This document shows, piece by piece, positions 10,810 through 21,078 of a stretch of DNA of 64,000 nucleotides. This DNA comes from Prauserella marina (GTDB lineage Bacteria; Actinomycetota; Actinomycetes; Mycobacteriales; Pseudonocardiaceae). Below the pieces are notes generated by a model. That model saw only the letters and a list, made by a program, of their open reading frames with translations, was not told where the DNA came from and did not search any database. Position 1 is the stretch's first letter, and the number at the start of each line of letters is the position of its first letter. The position numbers and the translations under genes are program-made. Where the stretch lies: assembly GCF_002240355.1 (NCBI RefSeq), contig NZ_CP016353.1:5805001-5869000 (forward strand), written 5' to 3'.

Positions 10810-10818
10810 TACAGTGTA
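10810..10818. promoter_or_regulatory. TetR operator half 2 (TACAGTGTA)
   Basis: TACAGTGTA, 27 bp before the exporter ATPase start codon; near-palindromic (complement TACACTGTA). Second copy of the motif at 10775, so probably bound by the divergently encoded TetR protein. Confidence 0.5.
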
Positions 10819-10836
10819 AAAAGTTTTGGAGTCGCG

Positions 10837-11793
10837 ATGACCTCTGCCCAACCGGCCGTGCTCGCCGACGGTCTGCGCAAGCGATACGGGGATACCACGG
10901 CGCTCGACCATCTCGACCTCGCCGTCACCGCGGGGACCGTGCACGGCCTGCTCGGCCCGAACGGAGCAGGCAAAACCACCGCCGTGCGGATACTCACCAC
11001 GCTCACCAGGCCCGACGGCGGAACCGCCGAGGTCGCGGGCTACGACGTCGTGCGCGACCCGGCGGAAGTGCGCTATCGCATCGGGCTCGTCGGGCAGCAC
11101 GCCGCGCTCGACGAGATCCTCAGCGGCAGACAGAACCTCGTGCTGTTCGGCAGGCTCTACCACCTCGGCTCCGCCCAGGCACAGGCCCGCGCCGACGAGC
11201 TGTTGCGGCAGTTCCAGCTCACCGACGCGGGCTCACGCCCTGTCGGTCAGTACTCGGGCGGAATGCGCCGCAGACTCGACCTCGCCGCGAGCCTCATCCT
11301 CGCGCCGCCCGTGCTGTTCCTCGACGAACCGACGACCGGGCTCGATCCGAGGGCTCGCACCGAGGTGTGGAAGGCCGTGAGGGAACTCGCGGCAGCCGGG
11401 ACGACGGTGCTGCTCACGACGCAGTACCTGGAGGAGGCCGACCAGCTCGCCGACCGCGTCTCGCTCGTCGACGACGGAAAGATCATCACGGAAGGAAGTC
11501 CCGCTCAGCTCAAACGCCGACTCGGCGCCGACCACGTCGACATCGTCGCCGCGCGCGACGACGACCTGGCCTCGGTGAGGCGAGTGCTCGCCCGCATCGC
11601 ATCCGGCCCTGTCCGCACCGACGAGGAGCGCAGGCTGCTCAGCGCGCCCGTCCACCACAGAGCCTCCGCCCTGACCGAGGTGGTGCGCGACCTCGACGAG
11701 GCAGGCATCACCGCGCTCGACATCTCACTGCGAAGGCCCACGCTCGACGAGGTGTTCCTCGAACTGACCGGACCGAAGGAGAACGTGGCGTGA
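10837..11793 (+). CDS. Daunorubicin-resistance-type ABC transporter ATPase (DrrA-like)
   Basis: 318 residues. Walker A GLLGPNGAGKTT, signature YSGGMRRRLDLAASLI, and Walker B LFLDEPTTGLDP are all intact. The C-terminal extension after the H-loop (from about residue 220) is typical of DrrA-type ATPases. The start is ATG 10837 with GGAG six bases upstream. It forms an operon with the permease gene (GTGA overlap) and probably powers export of a hydrophobic compound or drug. It is controlled, by context, by the divergent TetR protein. Confidence 0.92.
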   Translation: MTSAQPAVLADGLRKRYGDTTALDHLDLAVTAGTVHGLLGPNGAGKTTAVRILTTLTRPDGGTAEVAGYDVVRDPAEVRYRIGLVGQHAALDEILSGRQNLVLFGRLYHLGSAQAQARADELLRQFQLTDAGSRPVGQYSGGMRRRLDLAASLILAPPVLFLDEPTTGLDPRARTEVWKAVRELAAAGTTVLLTTQYLEEADQLADRVSLVDDGKIITEGSPAQLKRRLGADHVDIVAARDDDLASVRRVLARIASGPVRTDEERRLLSAPVHHRASALTEVVRDLDEAGITALDISLRRPTLDEVFLELTGPKENVA

Positions 11794-12614
11794 CAGTACT
11801 GACCCCACCACGCAAAACCAGCGGCGCCGAGCGGCTGCGATGGGCACTCGCCGACGGCTGGACCGTCGCGAAGCGGGACCTCACCCACTGGGCACAGCAG
11901 CCGGCCGTCTTCATCGTCGGCCTGCTGTTCCCCGTGCTGATGCTGCTGATGTTCGCCCTCTTCTTCGGCGGGGCCATCACCCCGCCGACCGGCAGCTATC
12001 AGGACTTCCTCGTCCCGGGCCTGCTTGGTCTCACCATGGTGTTCGGCGTCGAGACCACGTTCACCGCGATCAGCACCGATCTGGCTCGCGGCGTCACCGA
12101 CCGGTTCCGCTCGCTGCCGATGGCCGGCTCGGCCGTCGTCACCGGACGCTGCATCGCGGACCTGCTCAACGCGATCGCGGTGCTCGCGGTGCTCGTCCTC
12201 GCGGGGCTGGCGATCGGCTGGCGCTGGCACGAGGGACTGGGTCCCGCGCTCGCCGCGTTCGGGCTGCTGTTGTTGTTGCGGGTGGCGATGCTGTGGCTCG
12301 GCATCTATCTAGGACTGCTGTTGCGTCGCGCGGAAGCCGTGCAGGCCATCCAGATTCTGGTCTGGCCGCTCGGTTTCCTCTCGAACGCGTTTGTCGCGCC
12401 GACCACCATGCCGGGATGGCTGGGAGCCATCGCGGAGTGGAATCCGCTGTCGGCGACCGTCGCCGCGGTACGCGAACTGTTCGGCAACCCCGGCTGGGCA
12501 AGCGGCTCCTGGCTCGGCGACTACGCGATACTCGCCGCGATCGGCTGGCCGGTACTGCTCATCGCGGTGTTCTACCCGCTGTCGGTCCGCCGCTACCGGC
12601 AACTCGGCGGGTAA
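11790..12614 (+). CDS. ABC-2 type exporter permease (DrrB-like)
   Basis: 274 residues with about six membrane segments, including VFIVGLLFPVLMLLMFALFF, the ABC-2 motif region around DLARGVTDRFRSLPM, and a terminal YAILAAIGWPVLLIAVFYPL. The GTG start overlaps the ATPase stop by four bases (GTGA), implying translational coupling. With the preceding ATPase it forms a DrrAB-type half-transporter pair. Confidence 0.9.
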   Translation: MTVLTPPRKTSGAERLRWALADGWTVAKRDLTHWAQQPAVFIVGLLFPVLMLLMFALFFGGAITPPTGSYQDFLVPGLLGLTMVFGVETTFTAISTDLARGVTDRFRSLPMAGSAVVTGRCIADLLNAIAVLAVLVLAGLAIGWRWHEGLGPALAAFGLLLLLRVAMLWLGIYLGLLLRRAEAVQAIQILVWPLGFLSNAFVAPTTMPGWLGAIAEWNPLSATVAAVRELFGNPGWASGSWLGDYAILAAIGWPVLLIAVFYPLSVRRYRQLGG

Positions 12615-12618
12615 CCGC

Positions 12619-12987
12619 TCAGGAAACCTCGTTGCCCTTGGCGCCCGCCGCCGACTGAGCAGGCGCTTCCTCGGCTTCTCCCGAGGTCGACTGCTTCTCG
12701 GAGGTCTCAGCCGACGCGGTCTTCGTCGAGCCCGCGTCGGCGGGGTCCTCCGCCACTTCCGCCTCGTCCTTGTCGAAGGTCGCGGGAACCCGCTTGAGGT
12801 GTTTCGTCATCGAGCGGACGAGAAAGACGACCGCGATCAGAAACAGGAGCAGGAGCAACAGACCGACCGGGGAGGACTTTCCGAAGTCCTGCCCTTGACC
12901 GCCACCGTCACCAGAGCCCGGTTGTTCCTGCACGAGCACGACGGTTCCGGCGAGTACCGGCCCCGCCGCGAAGGCCGGAATTGTCAT
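12619..12987 (-). CDS. Small single-pass membrane protein downstream of mca (Rv1083-like)
   Basis: 122 residues: a short exported N-terminus, a Gly/Gln-rich linker, one membrane helix (SSPVGLLLLLLFLIAVVFLV), a basic stop-transfer (RSMTKHLKR), and an acidic Ser/Ala/Glu-rich tail predicted cytoplasmic. It starts 4 bp after the mca stop, so they are cotranscribed. From memory, a small protein occupies the same position (Rv1083) next to mca in mycobacteria. Function unknown. Convergent with the exporter permease gene. Confidence 0.7.
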   Translation of the reverse strand: MTIPAFAAGPVLAGTVVLVQEQPGSGDGGGQGQDFGKSSPVGLLLLLLFLIAVVFLVRSMTKHLKRVPATFDKDEAEVAEDPADAGSTKTASAETSEKQSTSGEAEEAPAQSAAGAKGNEVS

Positions 12988-12991
12988 GTCC

Positions 12992-13897
12992 TCACCTTAT
13001 CGCGCACCCCGCGAACAAATCGTCCTCGGGGAGGGTGCTGTCCACCAGCGAGCGTACGAGCTCGTATTCCTCGGTGGGCCAGACCTCCCTCTGCATGTCC
13101 AGCGGCACGGCGAACCAGCGGCTGTTCGGATCGATCTGCGTCGCGTGCGCCTTCAGCGCCTCGTCCCTGACCTCGAAAAAGTCCGCGCAGCTCACCCGCG
13201 TGGTGACCCGCTCCATCACGTCGGCCTTGTCCGGGTCCCACTTGCCGAGCCACTCCGCGTAGGGGGAGTCGATCCCAGCCTCGACGAGCGCTTCGTGGAA
13301 GGCGGTCATTTTCGCCCTCGAGAATCCGTGCGAGTAATAGAGCTTGAGCGGCTGCCACGGCTCGCCGGTGCCGGGAAAGCTCTCCGGATCGGGCGCGGCG
13401 TCGAAAGCGGCGACCGAGATCTCGTGGCACCGAATGTGATCGGGATGCGGGTAGCCGCCGTTCTCGTCGTAGGTCACGATGACGTGCGGCCGGAATTCCC
13501 TGATGACCCTCACCAGAGCTTCGGTGGACTCCGCGAGCGGCACCGTCGCGAAGGAACCCTCCGGCAACGGCGGCAACGGCTCGCCCTCGGGCAACCCGGA
13601 GTCGACGAAACCGAGCCACCTGTGCTTGACCCCGAGTATCTTTGCCGCGCGCGCCATCTCCTCGTGCCGGATCTCGGTCATGTTGGCGATCACCTCCGGC
13701 CGGTCCATGGCGGGATTCAGCACACTCCCCGCTTCACCGCCGGTGCAGGTCACGACCATGACGTCGTGCCCGTCCGCGACATAGCGCGCCATCGTGGCCG
13801 CGCCCTTGCTCGACTCGTCGTCCGGGTGGGCATGCACTGCCATCAGCCGGAGTCCGGCTCCCTGCCCGGTCGCCGTCCGCCCGTCAACTCCCGCCAT
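12992..13897 (-). CDS. mca: Mycothiol S-conjugate amidase
   Basis: About 301 residues from ATG 13897. The PIG-L/LmbE zinc-deacetylase fold is shown by [20 protein letters not shown] (metal site HPDDE) and [11 protein letters not shown] (third metal ligand). Mca cleaves S-conjugates of mycothiol, releasing mercapturic acids for export, and so acts in detoxification. I prefer Mca over the paralogue MshB because of the gene neighbourhood (DUF4307 and greA on one side, Rv1083-like small protein on the other) and the sequence [15 protein letters not shown]. Presence of Mca is itself evidence for an actinobacterium. The start could also be GTG 13918. Confidence 0.9.
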   Translation of the reverse strand: MAGVDGRTATGQGAGLRLMAVHAHPDDESSKGAATMARYVADGHDVMVVTCTGGEAGSVLNPAMDRPEVIANMTEIRHEEMARAAKILGVKHRWLGFVDSGLPEGEPLPPLPEGSFATVPLAESTEALVRVIREFRPHVIVTYDENGGYPHPDHIRCHEISVAAFDAAPDPESFPGTGEPWQPLKLYYSHGFSRAKMTAFHEALVEAGIDSPYAEWLGKWDPDKADVMERVTTRVSCADFFEVRDEALKAHATQIDPNSRWFAVPLDMQREVWPTEEYELVRSLVDSTLPEDDLFAGCAIR

Positions 13898-14062
13898 GAC
13901 CGACTCGGTCCCTCTCACCAGTCCACCAATCCTTACGACGTCCCCGCGATGCCCGATCCGACCCCGTGGTCGGCGACGTTCGGCTTCCACGCATACTCAT
14001 AACGCGGGGACACCGGTTCCATCTTCCCCGGCAGTACGACAAGAGTTCTCGGGAGGCTCGGG

Positions 14063-14536
14063 GTGAGCTCCGAACAGACCGCTTCGGCGAAGTCGACGGA
14101 GAAGAGCGAGCGTCCTTCCCTTCCGGAAGGGCGGTATGGCTCCTCGCATCCCGCCAACCGGCGCAAGCGCACCGTCCGGGGCTGGCGGATGTGGGTGTTC
14201 GGCGCGATCGCGCTCGCGGTGAGCATCACCGTCACCCTCGTCGCCTACGGCAATCTCGGTCAGGCTCCCATCGAGGCGCAGCGAGTCGGCTTCGAGGAAA
14301 AGCCAGGGAATGCCATGGAAATCACCATCGACGTACAGCGCGGCGAGCCCGACCGACCGGGCGTCTGCATCGTGCGAGTCAGGGATATTTCCGGAGCGGA
14401 GACCGGACGGAAAGAGATCTACGTCGCACCGGGTGAGGAGCGTCTCTCCACCGTGATCCGCAGCATCGGCAGGCCCGTCACGGCAGACGTGTACGGCTGC
14501 TCCTACAACGTGCCCGAGTACCTGTCAACCACCTAG
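14063..14536 (+). CDS. DUF4307 single-pass membrane protein
   Basis: 157 residues from GTG 14063 (GGGAGG upstream). A Lys/Arg-rich cytoplasmic N-terminus (NRRKRTVRG) precedes one membrane helix (MWVFGAIALAVSITVTLVAY), then an extracytoplasmic beta-rich domain with two cysteines (VCIVRVRD and YGCSYN) that could form a disulfide. It matches the actinobacterial DUF4307 protein found between mca and greA (Rv1081c in M. tuberculosis, from memory). Function unknown. Divergent from mca. Confidence 0.8.
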   Translation: MSSEQTASAKSTEKSERPSLPEGRYGSSHPANRRKRTVRGWRMWVFGAIALAVSITVTLVAYGNLGQAPIEAQRVGFEEKPGNAMEITIDVQRGEPDRPGVCIVRVRDISGAETGRKEIYVAPGEERLSTVIRSIGRPVTADVYGCSYNVPEYLSTT

Positions 14537-14628
14537 CGGCCAACGGGGTGAATAGCGCGCCGAATGTCCGGTTGGCGCTGAAGACGGCGGCGTCGAACGG
14601 GTCGAACGTGTTACCCTGATTCATCCGG

Positions 14629-14649
14629 CACGGCCCCTGGCGGGCCGTG
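14629..14649 (+). terminator. Hairpin with T-rich tail upstream of greA
   Basis: CACGGCCC, loop CTGGC, GGGCCGTG, then TCTTTCCTT. It lies between the DUF4307 gene and greA and could terminate the former. A TACCCT -10-like box just upstream (about 14611) would instead make it a greA 5'-leader hairpin. Confidence 0.55.
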
Positions 14650-14726
14650 TCTTTCCTTATATTCCAGCCACTGAGGCGTGGCAGCCGGCTTGTATACCCA
14701 AGCTCGGCAAGCCCTAGGAGGAGATG

Positions 14727-15221
14727 GTGACCGTGAGCGACAGCAAGGTGACCTGGCTGACCCAGGATGCCTACGACAGGCTCAAGCACGAGCTCGACGA
14801 ACTGATCGAGAATCGTCCGGTCATCGCTGCGAAGATCAATGACAGCCGGGAAGAGGGCGACCTCAAGGAAAACGGTGGCTACCACGCGGCCCGCGAAGAG
14901 CAGGGCCAGCAGGAAGCCCGTATCCGGCATCTACAGGAACTGCTTCGCACCGCGAAGGTCGGCGAGGCTCCCACCAACTCGGGCGTCGCGGAGCCGGGCA
15001 TGGTGCTGACCGTGCGCTACGCCGGTGACGACGAGGACGAGAAGTTCCTCCTCGCGACTCGCGAGGAGGGCGGCGGAGATCCGCTTGAGGTGTACTCCCC
15101 CGACTCGCCGCTCGGCAAGGCGCTGCTCGGCGCCAAGGAAGGCGAGTCGCGCGAGTACCTGTTGCCCAACGGCAACACCCAGAAGGTCACGCTCGTGCAG
15201 GCAGTTCCCTACGCGGGCTGA
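14727..15221 (+). CDS. greA: Transcription elongation factor GreA
   Basis: 164 residues. N-terminal coiled-coil ([20 protein letters not shown], then [20 protein letters not shown] with the acidic tip) and the C-terminal FKBP-like domain ([27 protein letters not shown]). GreA stimulates the cleavage activity of backtracked RNA polymerase. AGGAGG at 14716 is too close to ATG 14724, so GTG 14727 (five-base spacing) is the more likely start. GTG 14733 is a third option. Confidence 0.93.
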   Translation: MTVSDSKVTWLTQDAYDRLKHELDELIENRPVIAAKINDSREEGDLKENGGYHAAREEQGQQEARIRHLQELLRTAKVGEAPTNSGVAEPGMVLTVRYAGDDEDEKFLLATREEGGGDPLEVYSPDSPLGKALLGAKEGESREYLLPNGNTQKVTLVQAVPYAG

Positions 15222-15319
15222 CCTGCGCTGTTCAGGGCCTACCTGCCCCAGGCTTTCGAGGACTCTGGCCTGAACCAGGCTGCCGAGGACTTCGGCCTTG
15301 GCCCCGGTTGCCGGGGCTG

Positions 15320-15408
15320 GCCCGGTTGCCGGGGGCCGATCTGGCCCGAGTTGCCGAGGGCTTCAGCTTGAACCCGGTTGTCGGGGGCCGATCTGGCCCG
15401 AGTTGTCC
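15320..15408. repeat. Imperfect ~53-bp tandem duplication
   Basis: Two adjacent copies beginning CCCGGTTG(C/T)CGGGGGCCGA and continuing TCTGGCCCGAGTTG, at 15320 and 15373. A shorter third relative precedes them near 15303. Confidence 0.7.
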
Positions 15409-15413
15409 AGACA

Positions 15414-15450
15414 AGCGCACCCGCCAAGTCCGTGACTTGGCGGGTGCGCT
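15414..15450 (+). terminator. 17-bp stem terminator (greA side)
   Basis: A perfect 17-bp stem, 15414-15430 with 15434-15450, loop CGT. It lies about 190 bp beyond greA within the repeat cluster and is likely the real end of the greA transcript. Confidence 0.7.
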
Positions 15451-15494
15451 GGCATGTGGGGGGTGAGTAGTCCCGCGAGTCCCCCGCCCCGGAC

Positions 15495-15595
15495 GCCGAG
15501 TTCTGCACTGAGGCCGCCGAGATCCGCGGTCCCGCCGTCGAGATCCGCGCTCAGGCCGGCGACATCCGCATTCGGGGCGTCGAGTTCTGCGAACG
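15495..15595 (-). repeat. Array of ~5 units of the 21-bp repeat, minus orientation
   Basis: Read on the minus strand, the segment is about five diverged copies of GCCTGAGCGCGGATCTCGACG (variants with AGAACTC for GGATCTC). One frame reads as LSADLDG heptads. The same unit is found in the opposite orientation at 15750-15935. Confidence 0.7.
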
Positions 15596-15749
15596 GAGAC
15601 ATCGAACCGCAGCGCCGGTCGCCGCCCGCCTGCGAAACCGAGCCGACCGTCCTGGACGGACGCACGAGCGTCGCCGGATTCGGCAGGGCGACAGCAGATC
15701 GACTACATCGCCGGGGCGAGTCGCACCGTCGCACCGCCATAGCCCCGAA

Positions 15750-15935
15750 CGCGGACCTCGGCGACCTGAGCGCAGAACTCAGTCGCCTGAGCGCGGATCT
15801 CACCAACTGGATGCGCATCCCGACGGCCTGAGCGCGCATCTCGGCGGCCTGAGCGCAGAACTCGACGACGTGGACGCGGATCTCGACGGCCTGGCGCAGA
15901 ACTCGATGGCCTGGGCGCGGATCTCACCATCCGGA
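15750..15935 (+). repeat. Array of ~8 units of the 21-bp repeat, plus orientation
   Basis: About eight diverged copies of GCCTGAGCGC(G/A)GA(T/A)CTCGACG. It mirrors the array at 15495-15595 across roughly 150 bp of less repetitive sequence, so the whole is a large interrupted inverted repeat. Confidence 0.75.
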
Positions 15936-15940
15936 CACGC

Positions 15941-16107
15941 GGCTCGGCCACCCCGGGCGCGGCTCGGCCACCCCGGGCGCGGCTCGGCCACCCCGGGCGC
16001 GGCTCGGCCACCCCGGGCGCGGCTCGGCCACCCCGGGCGCGGCTCGGCCACCCCGGGCGCGGCTCGGCCACCCCGGGCGCGGCTCGGCCACCCCGGGCGC
16101 GGCTCGG
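15941..16107. repeat. Perfect 20-bp tandem repeat, 8 copies plus a partial copy
   Basis: Unit GGCTCGGCCACCCCGGGCGC, eight identical copies from 15941 to 16100, then seven bases of a ninth. The perfect identity implies recent amplification or active homogenisation; a variable-number tandem repeat is likely. Confidence 0.95.
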
Positions 16108-16139
16108 GCGACCCCTTGGCACGGCCACCCCGGGCGCGG

Positions 16140-16290
16140 CCACGTCGCCTCCACCGCTCGCGTGGTCGGCCACCTGGCACACACCCCTGGTGCCACCTCA
16201 CACGCGGTCGGCCACCTGGCACACCCTCAACGCGGTCGGCCACCCGCCACACACCCGGCGCCACCCCGCACGCGGGGTCGGCCACCTGAC
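16140..16290. repeat. Degenerate GGTCGGCCAC repeat
   Basis: Four irregularly spaced units built on G(C/G)GGTCGGCCACCTG followed by CACAC or GCCACC stretches. They are related to the core of the adjacent 20-bp unit (CGGCCACC). Confidence 0.65.
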
Positions 16291-16329
16291 GCCACCCCGC
16301 GCGGGATGGGCGCTTCGCGAGCAGGGCGC

Positions 16330-18119
<1,790 letters not shown>

Positions 18120-18122
18120 GGT

Positions 18123-19328
18123 TCACGGCATGACCGTGTAGCCACCGCGCTGGAGTTCCGCGGCGACGTCGGCACAATGCTCGGGGCCGCGGGTCTCCAG
18201 CTTCAGCGCGATCTCGACCTCGCCGATGGCCAGCCTTCCCGAGATCCTGGAGTGTTCGACGTCGACCACGTTCGCGCCGAGTTCGCCGACCTTCGACAGC
18301 ACACCGGCCAGCGAACCAGGCCGGTCCGGCACGCACAGCCGCAGGCTCAGGTACCGGCCGGCCGCCGTCATGCCGTGCTGGATGATCTGCATCAACAGCA
18401 AGGGGTCGACGTTGCCGCCGGAAAGCACGGCGACGACGGGAGCCGGAAAAGCGCCCGGGTACTCCAGCAGTGCGGCGACCGCGGCGGCACCCGCCGGTTC
18501 GACGACCAGTTTTCGACGTTCGAGGCACAGCAACACCGCGCGGGACAACGATTCCTCGCTCACCGTCAACACGTCGTCGACGAGCGAGGAGACGTGCGCG
18601 TAGGTGAGCGGCCCCGGCTGCCCCACCGCGATACCGTCGGCCATCGTCTGCATGCTGTGCAGCCGGACCGGCGCGCCAGCCGCCAGCGAAAGGGGGAAAG
18701 CCGCCGCGGCTTCCGCCTGTACGGCGACCATGCGTACGTCAGGTCGCACCGCCTTGATCGCACTCGCGACCCCGCCGACGAGACCACCACCACCCGTCGA
18801 GACGAGCACGGTCGCGACCTCGGGAACCTGGTCGAGTATTTCCAGCCCCACGGTGCCCTGTCCCGCGATGATGTCCTCGTGGTCGAAGGGGTGGATGAAC
18901 ACCGCACCCGTTCGCTCCGCGAACGCGATCGCCTCGGCGAGCGCTTCCTCAAGTACGGCACCGTGCAGATGAACCTCGGCCCCGTAACCCTTTGTCGCCG
19001 CGAGCTTCGGCAACGGCGCCCGCTCCGGCATGAACACCGTCGCCTTGGTGCCGAGCAGCGCGGCGGCAAGCGCGACACCCTGCGCGTGGTTGCCCGCACT
19101 CGCCGCGACGACACCGCGTGCTCGTTCCTCGTCGGTGAGCCCGTGAATACGGGTGTAGGCGCCCCGGATCTTGAACGAGCCCGTACGTTGCAGGTTCTCG
19201 CACTTGAATCGCACCGGACCGCCGTGAGTTTCCTCAAGGTCGCGGGCGTGCTCCATCGGCGTCCTGCGCACCACGGGTTCGAGTAGCCGTTGTGCCTGAC
19301 GAATCCGGTCCACGCTGACGAGTCGCAT
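18123..19328 (-). CDS. ilvA: Threonine ammonia-lyase (threonine dehydratase)
   Basis: 401 residues. PLP lysine in RTGSFKIRGAY, glycine loop STGGGGLVGG, and SAGNHAQGVA. A C-terminal ACT-type domain (LRLCVPDRPGSLAGVLSKVG) suggests allosteric control. The enzyme makes 2-oxobutanoate from threonine for isoleucine synthesis. The single-ACT, ~400-residue form is the short type (TdcB/IlvA-short), common in actinobacteria. The start is ATG 19328. Confidence 0.92.
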   Translation of the reverse strand: MRLVSVDRIRQAQRLLEPVVRRTPMEHARDLEETHGGPVRFKCENLQRTGSFKIRGAYTRIHGLTDEERARGVVAASAGNHAQGVALAAALLGTKATVFMPERAPLPKLAATKGYGAEVHLHGAVLEEALAEAIAFAERTGAVFIHPFDHEDIIAGQGTVGLEILDQVPEVATVLVSTGGGGLVGGVASAIKAVRPDVRMVAVQAEAAAAFPLSLAAGAPVRLHSMQTMADGIAVGQPGPLTYAHVSSLVDDVLTVSEESLSRAVLLCLERRKLVVEPAGAAAVAALLEYPGAFPAPVVAVLSGGNVDPLLLMQIIQHGMTAAGRYLSLRLCVPDRPGSLAGVLSKVGELGANVVDVEHSRISGRLAIGEVEIALKLETRGPEHCADVAAELQRGGYTVMP

Positions 19329-19461
19329 AACCGCAGATTAACGCCGTCGAGCACGCCCGTCGCCGCTGCCGTCGCGGGTCACGGGGAGGTTACGTACATG
19401 GCATCGGTCACGGTTGGGTACCCTGGGTGCGGCAGTGCCTTCGACGCAGGGAGAACACAAG

Positions 19462-19731
19462 ATGGCAAGGGTGGGCATCTCGCGCGGATCGCGCTCTGCC
19501 GGTGTCGTGCCCCTGCTGGCGGGAATCGGGTCCGCGCTCGCGCTCGCCGGTGCCGCCGTCTATACCGTCGACCTCGCCAGTTGCTCCGATCCCGGCCGCT
19601 ACATCCGTCACGACAACCATGTCGAACTCGTCGGAAGCTGCGTCGACGGCAGCAAGCTCCCCGCGCGGGAGAGCGGGCCGGACGGCACCCGGGACACGGG
19701 TGCCGTGCAGCACGGCAACTACCAGCCGTAG
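19462..19731 (+). CDS. Small exported or membrane-anchored protein, unknown function
   Basis: 89 residues. Basic N-terminus (RVGISRGSR), one hydrophobic helix (VVPLLAGIGSALALAGAAVY), then an external domain with two cysteines (ASCSDPGRY and GSCVDG) that may pair. AGGGAGAA lies just upstream of ATG 19462. Not recognised. It is convergent with metB, 4 bp between stops. Confidence 0.6.
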   Translation: MARVGISRGSRSAGVVPLLAGIGSALALAGAAVYTVDLASCSDPGRYIRHDNHVELVGSCVDGSKLPARESGPDGTRDTGAVQHGNYQP

Positions 19732-19735
19732 CCCG

Positions 19736-20893
19736 TCAGCTCAGCGCCTTCTTGAGGTCGGTCACCAGATCGCTCGCGTCCTCGATTCCCACCGAAAGCC
19801 GGATCAGCTCAGCGGGCACCTGCAACAGCGATCCCGCGACGCTCGCGTGAGTCATGCGACCCGGGTGTTCGATGAGCGACTCGACCCCGCCAAGCGACTC
19901 GGCCAGGATGAACAGCTCCGTCTTCGCCGCGACGTCGAGCGCGGCCTGCTCGCCGTCCGCGTGGTCGAATGACACCATGCCGCCGAACCGTCGCATTTGC
20001 TTTGCCGCGACGTCGTGCCCGGGATGTTCGGGGAGGCCAGGGTAGTAGACCTTGCTCACCTTCGGGTGCGCGAGCAACACCTCGGTGACGAGTTCGGCGT
20101 TGTCACAGTGCCGTTCCATGCGCACGGCGAGCGTCTTGAGACCGCGCAGGGTCAGCCACGCGTCGAAAGCACCCGGCACCGCGCCCGAGGCGTTGCGCAG
20201 GAAGAAAAGTTGTTCCCGCAATTCGTCGGAATTCGTGACGACCGCCCCGCCGACGACATCGGAATGTCCGCCGAGGTATTTCGTCGTCGAGTGCACGACG
20301 ACGTCGGCTCCGAGTTCGAGTGGGGTCTGGAGGTAGGGCGTCGCGAACGTGTTGTCGACGACCAGTTTCGCTCCGCCGACGTGCGCCGCCTCGGCCAGCG
20401 CGGTGATGTCGGCGATGCCGAGCAGCGGGTTGGTCGGCGACTCGCACCACACGAGCTTGGTCTCCGGCCTGATGGCGGCCCTTACCTCATCCAAATTGGA
20501 CAGATGAGCGACGCTGTAGTCGATGCCCCAGTTGGTCAGCACCTTGTCGATGAGCCGGAACGTGCCGCCGTAGACATCGTTGCCGAGCACGAGATGGTCA
20601 CCTGGGCGGAGGGTGGCCCGCAAGACCGCGTCGGTCGCGGCCATCCCCGAGGCATAGGCGAGGGCGTGCCTTCCGCTCTCCAGCGCGGCCAGCGCCTGCT
20701 CAAGAGCCGTACGCGTCGGGTTGGCGGTCCGCGAGTACTCGTAGTCACCTTCGCGGGTCCCGCCAACTCCGTCCTGCGCGTAGGTCGAAGTCTGGTAAAT
20801 CGGCACGATCACGGCGCCCGTCCTGGGATCGGGCTGCTGTCCTGCGTGAATCGCGCGTGTCTCGAAACCGAGGGCGGCGGAGTCGTGAACCAT
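19736..20893 (-). CDS. metB: Cystathionine gamma-synthase
   Basis: 385 residues of the Cys/Met metabolism PLP family. PLP lysine in VVHSTTKYLGGHSDVVGG; also DYEYSRTANPTR and the C-terminal SLGGVESLIEHP plus RLSVGIED motifs. It joins O-succinyl- or O-acetylhomoserine with cysteine to give cystathionine. Separation from cystathionine gamma-lyase by sequence is uncertain. The neighbours pra and cbs (same strand upstream) match the mycobacterial cbs-pra-metB order. With Cbs it gives both directions of transsulfuration. Confidence 0.9.
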   Translation of the reverse strand: MVHDSAALGFETRAIHAGQQPDPRTGAVIVPIYQTSTYAQDGVGGTREGDYEYSRTANPTRTALEQALAALESGRHALAYASGMAATDAVLRATLRPGDHLVLGNDVYGGTFRLIDKVLTNWGIDYSVAHLSNLDEVRAAIRPETKLVWCESPTNPLLGIADITALAEAAHVGGAKLVVDNTFATPYLQTPLELGADVVVHSTTKYLGGHSDVVGGAVVTNSDELREQLFFLRNASGAVPGAFDAWLTLRGLKTLAVRMERHCDNAELVTEVLLAHPKVSKVYYPGLPEHPGHDVAAKQMRRFGGMVSFDHADGEQAALDVAAKTELFILAESLGGVESLIEHPGRMTHASVAGSLLQVPAELIRLSVGIEDASDLVTDLKKALS

Positions 20894-21026
20894 GCCACCA
20901 GCCTAACCGCGCCCCACGACCGTTCACCGTCGGTGGACCCCATTACGCGCAGGGAGCGAACCTCACTGATCGTCGCCACTCGCCCGGCCGAAGCACAAGC
21001 ACACGGTTCGTGACCCGGGACGCGAA

Positions 21027-21057
21027 AAGGCGCCCCGGCCGAAGACCGGGGCGCCTT
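21027..21057 (-). terminator. Terminator downstream of the pra-like gene
   Basis: AAGGCGCCCCGG, seven-base loop, CCGGGGCGCCTT: a perfect 12-bp stem followed on the minus strand by TTTT. It ends the pra-like transcript, so metB probably has its own promoter. Confidence 0.8.
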
Positions 21058-21078
21058 GTTCACTGCTTGTTCAGTTGC

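Larger units (their letters stand above)
15222..16329. repeat. Intergenic repeat cluster downstream of greA
   Basis: About 1.1 kb built almost entirely of repeated sequence. In order: an imperfect ~53-bp direct repeat, a strong terminator, two opposed arrays of a ~21-bp unit, eight perfect 20-bp tandem units, and a degenerate GGTCGGCCAC repeat. Reading frames across it are artefacts: the 20-bp unit contains no stop codon in any of the six frames. I call no protein here. Confidence 0.85.

Noticed and set aside
12992-13897. Calling the PIG-L protein MshB.
   Set aside because: The neighbourhood (DUF4307, greA, Rv1083-like gene) and the [15 protein letters not shown] opening fit Mca better.
15941-16107. 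CRISPR-like array.
   Set aside because: The 20-bp units are directly adjacent with no spacers, and no cas genes are present; it is a tandem repeat.
15363-16289. Several long open frames on both strands across the repeat cluster, including Gly/Arg/Pro-rich 139-161 codon frames.
   Set aside because: The 20-bp unit has no stop codon in any of six frames and its length is not a multiple of three, so openness is an artefact; no signature, no ribosome-binding site, no conservation evidence.
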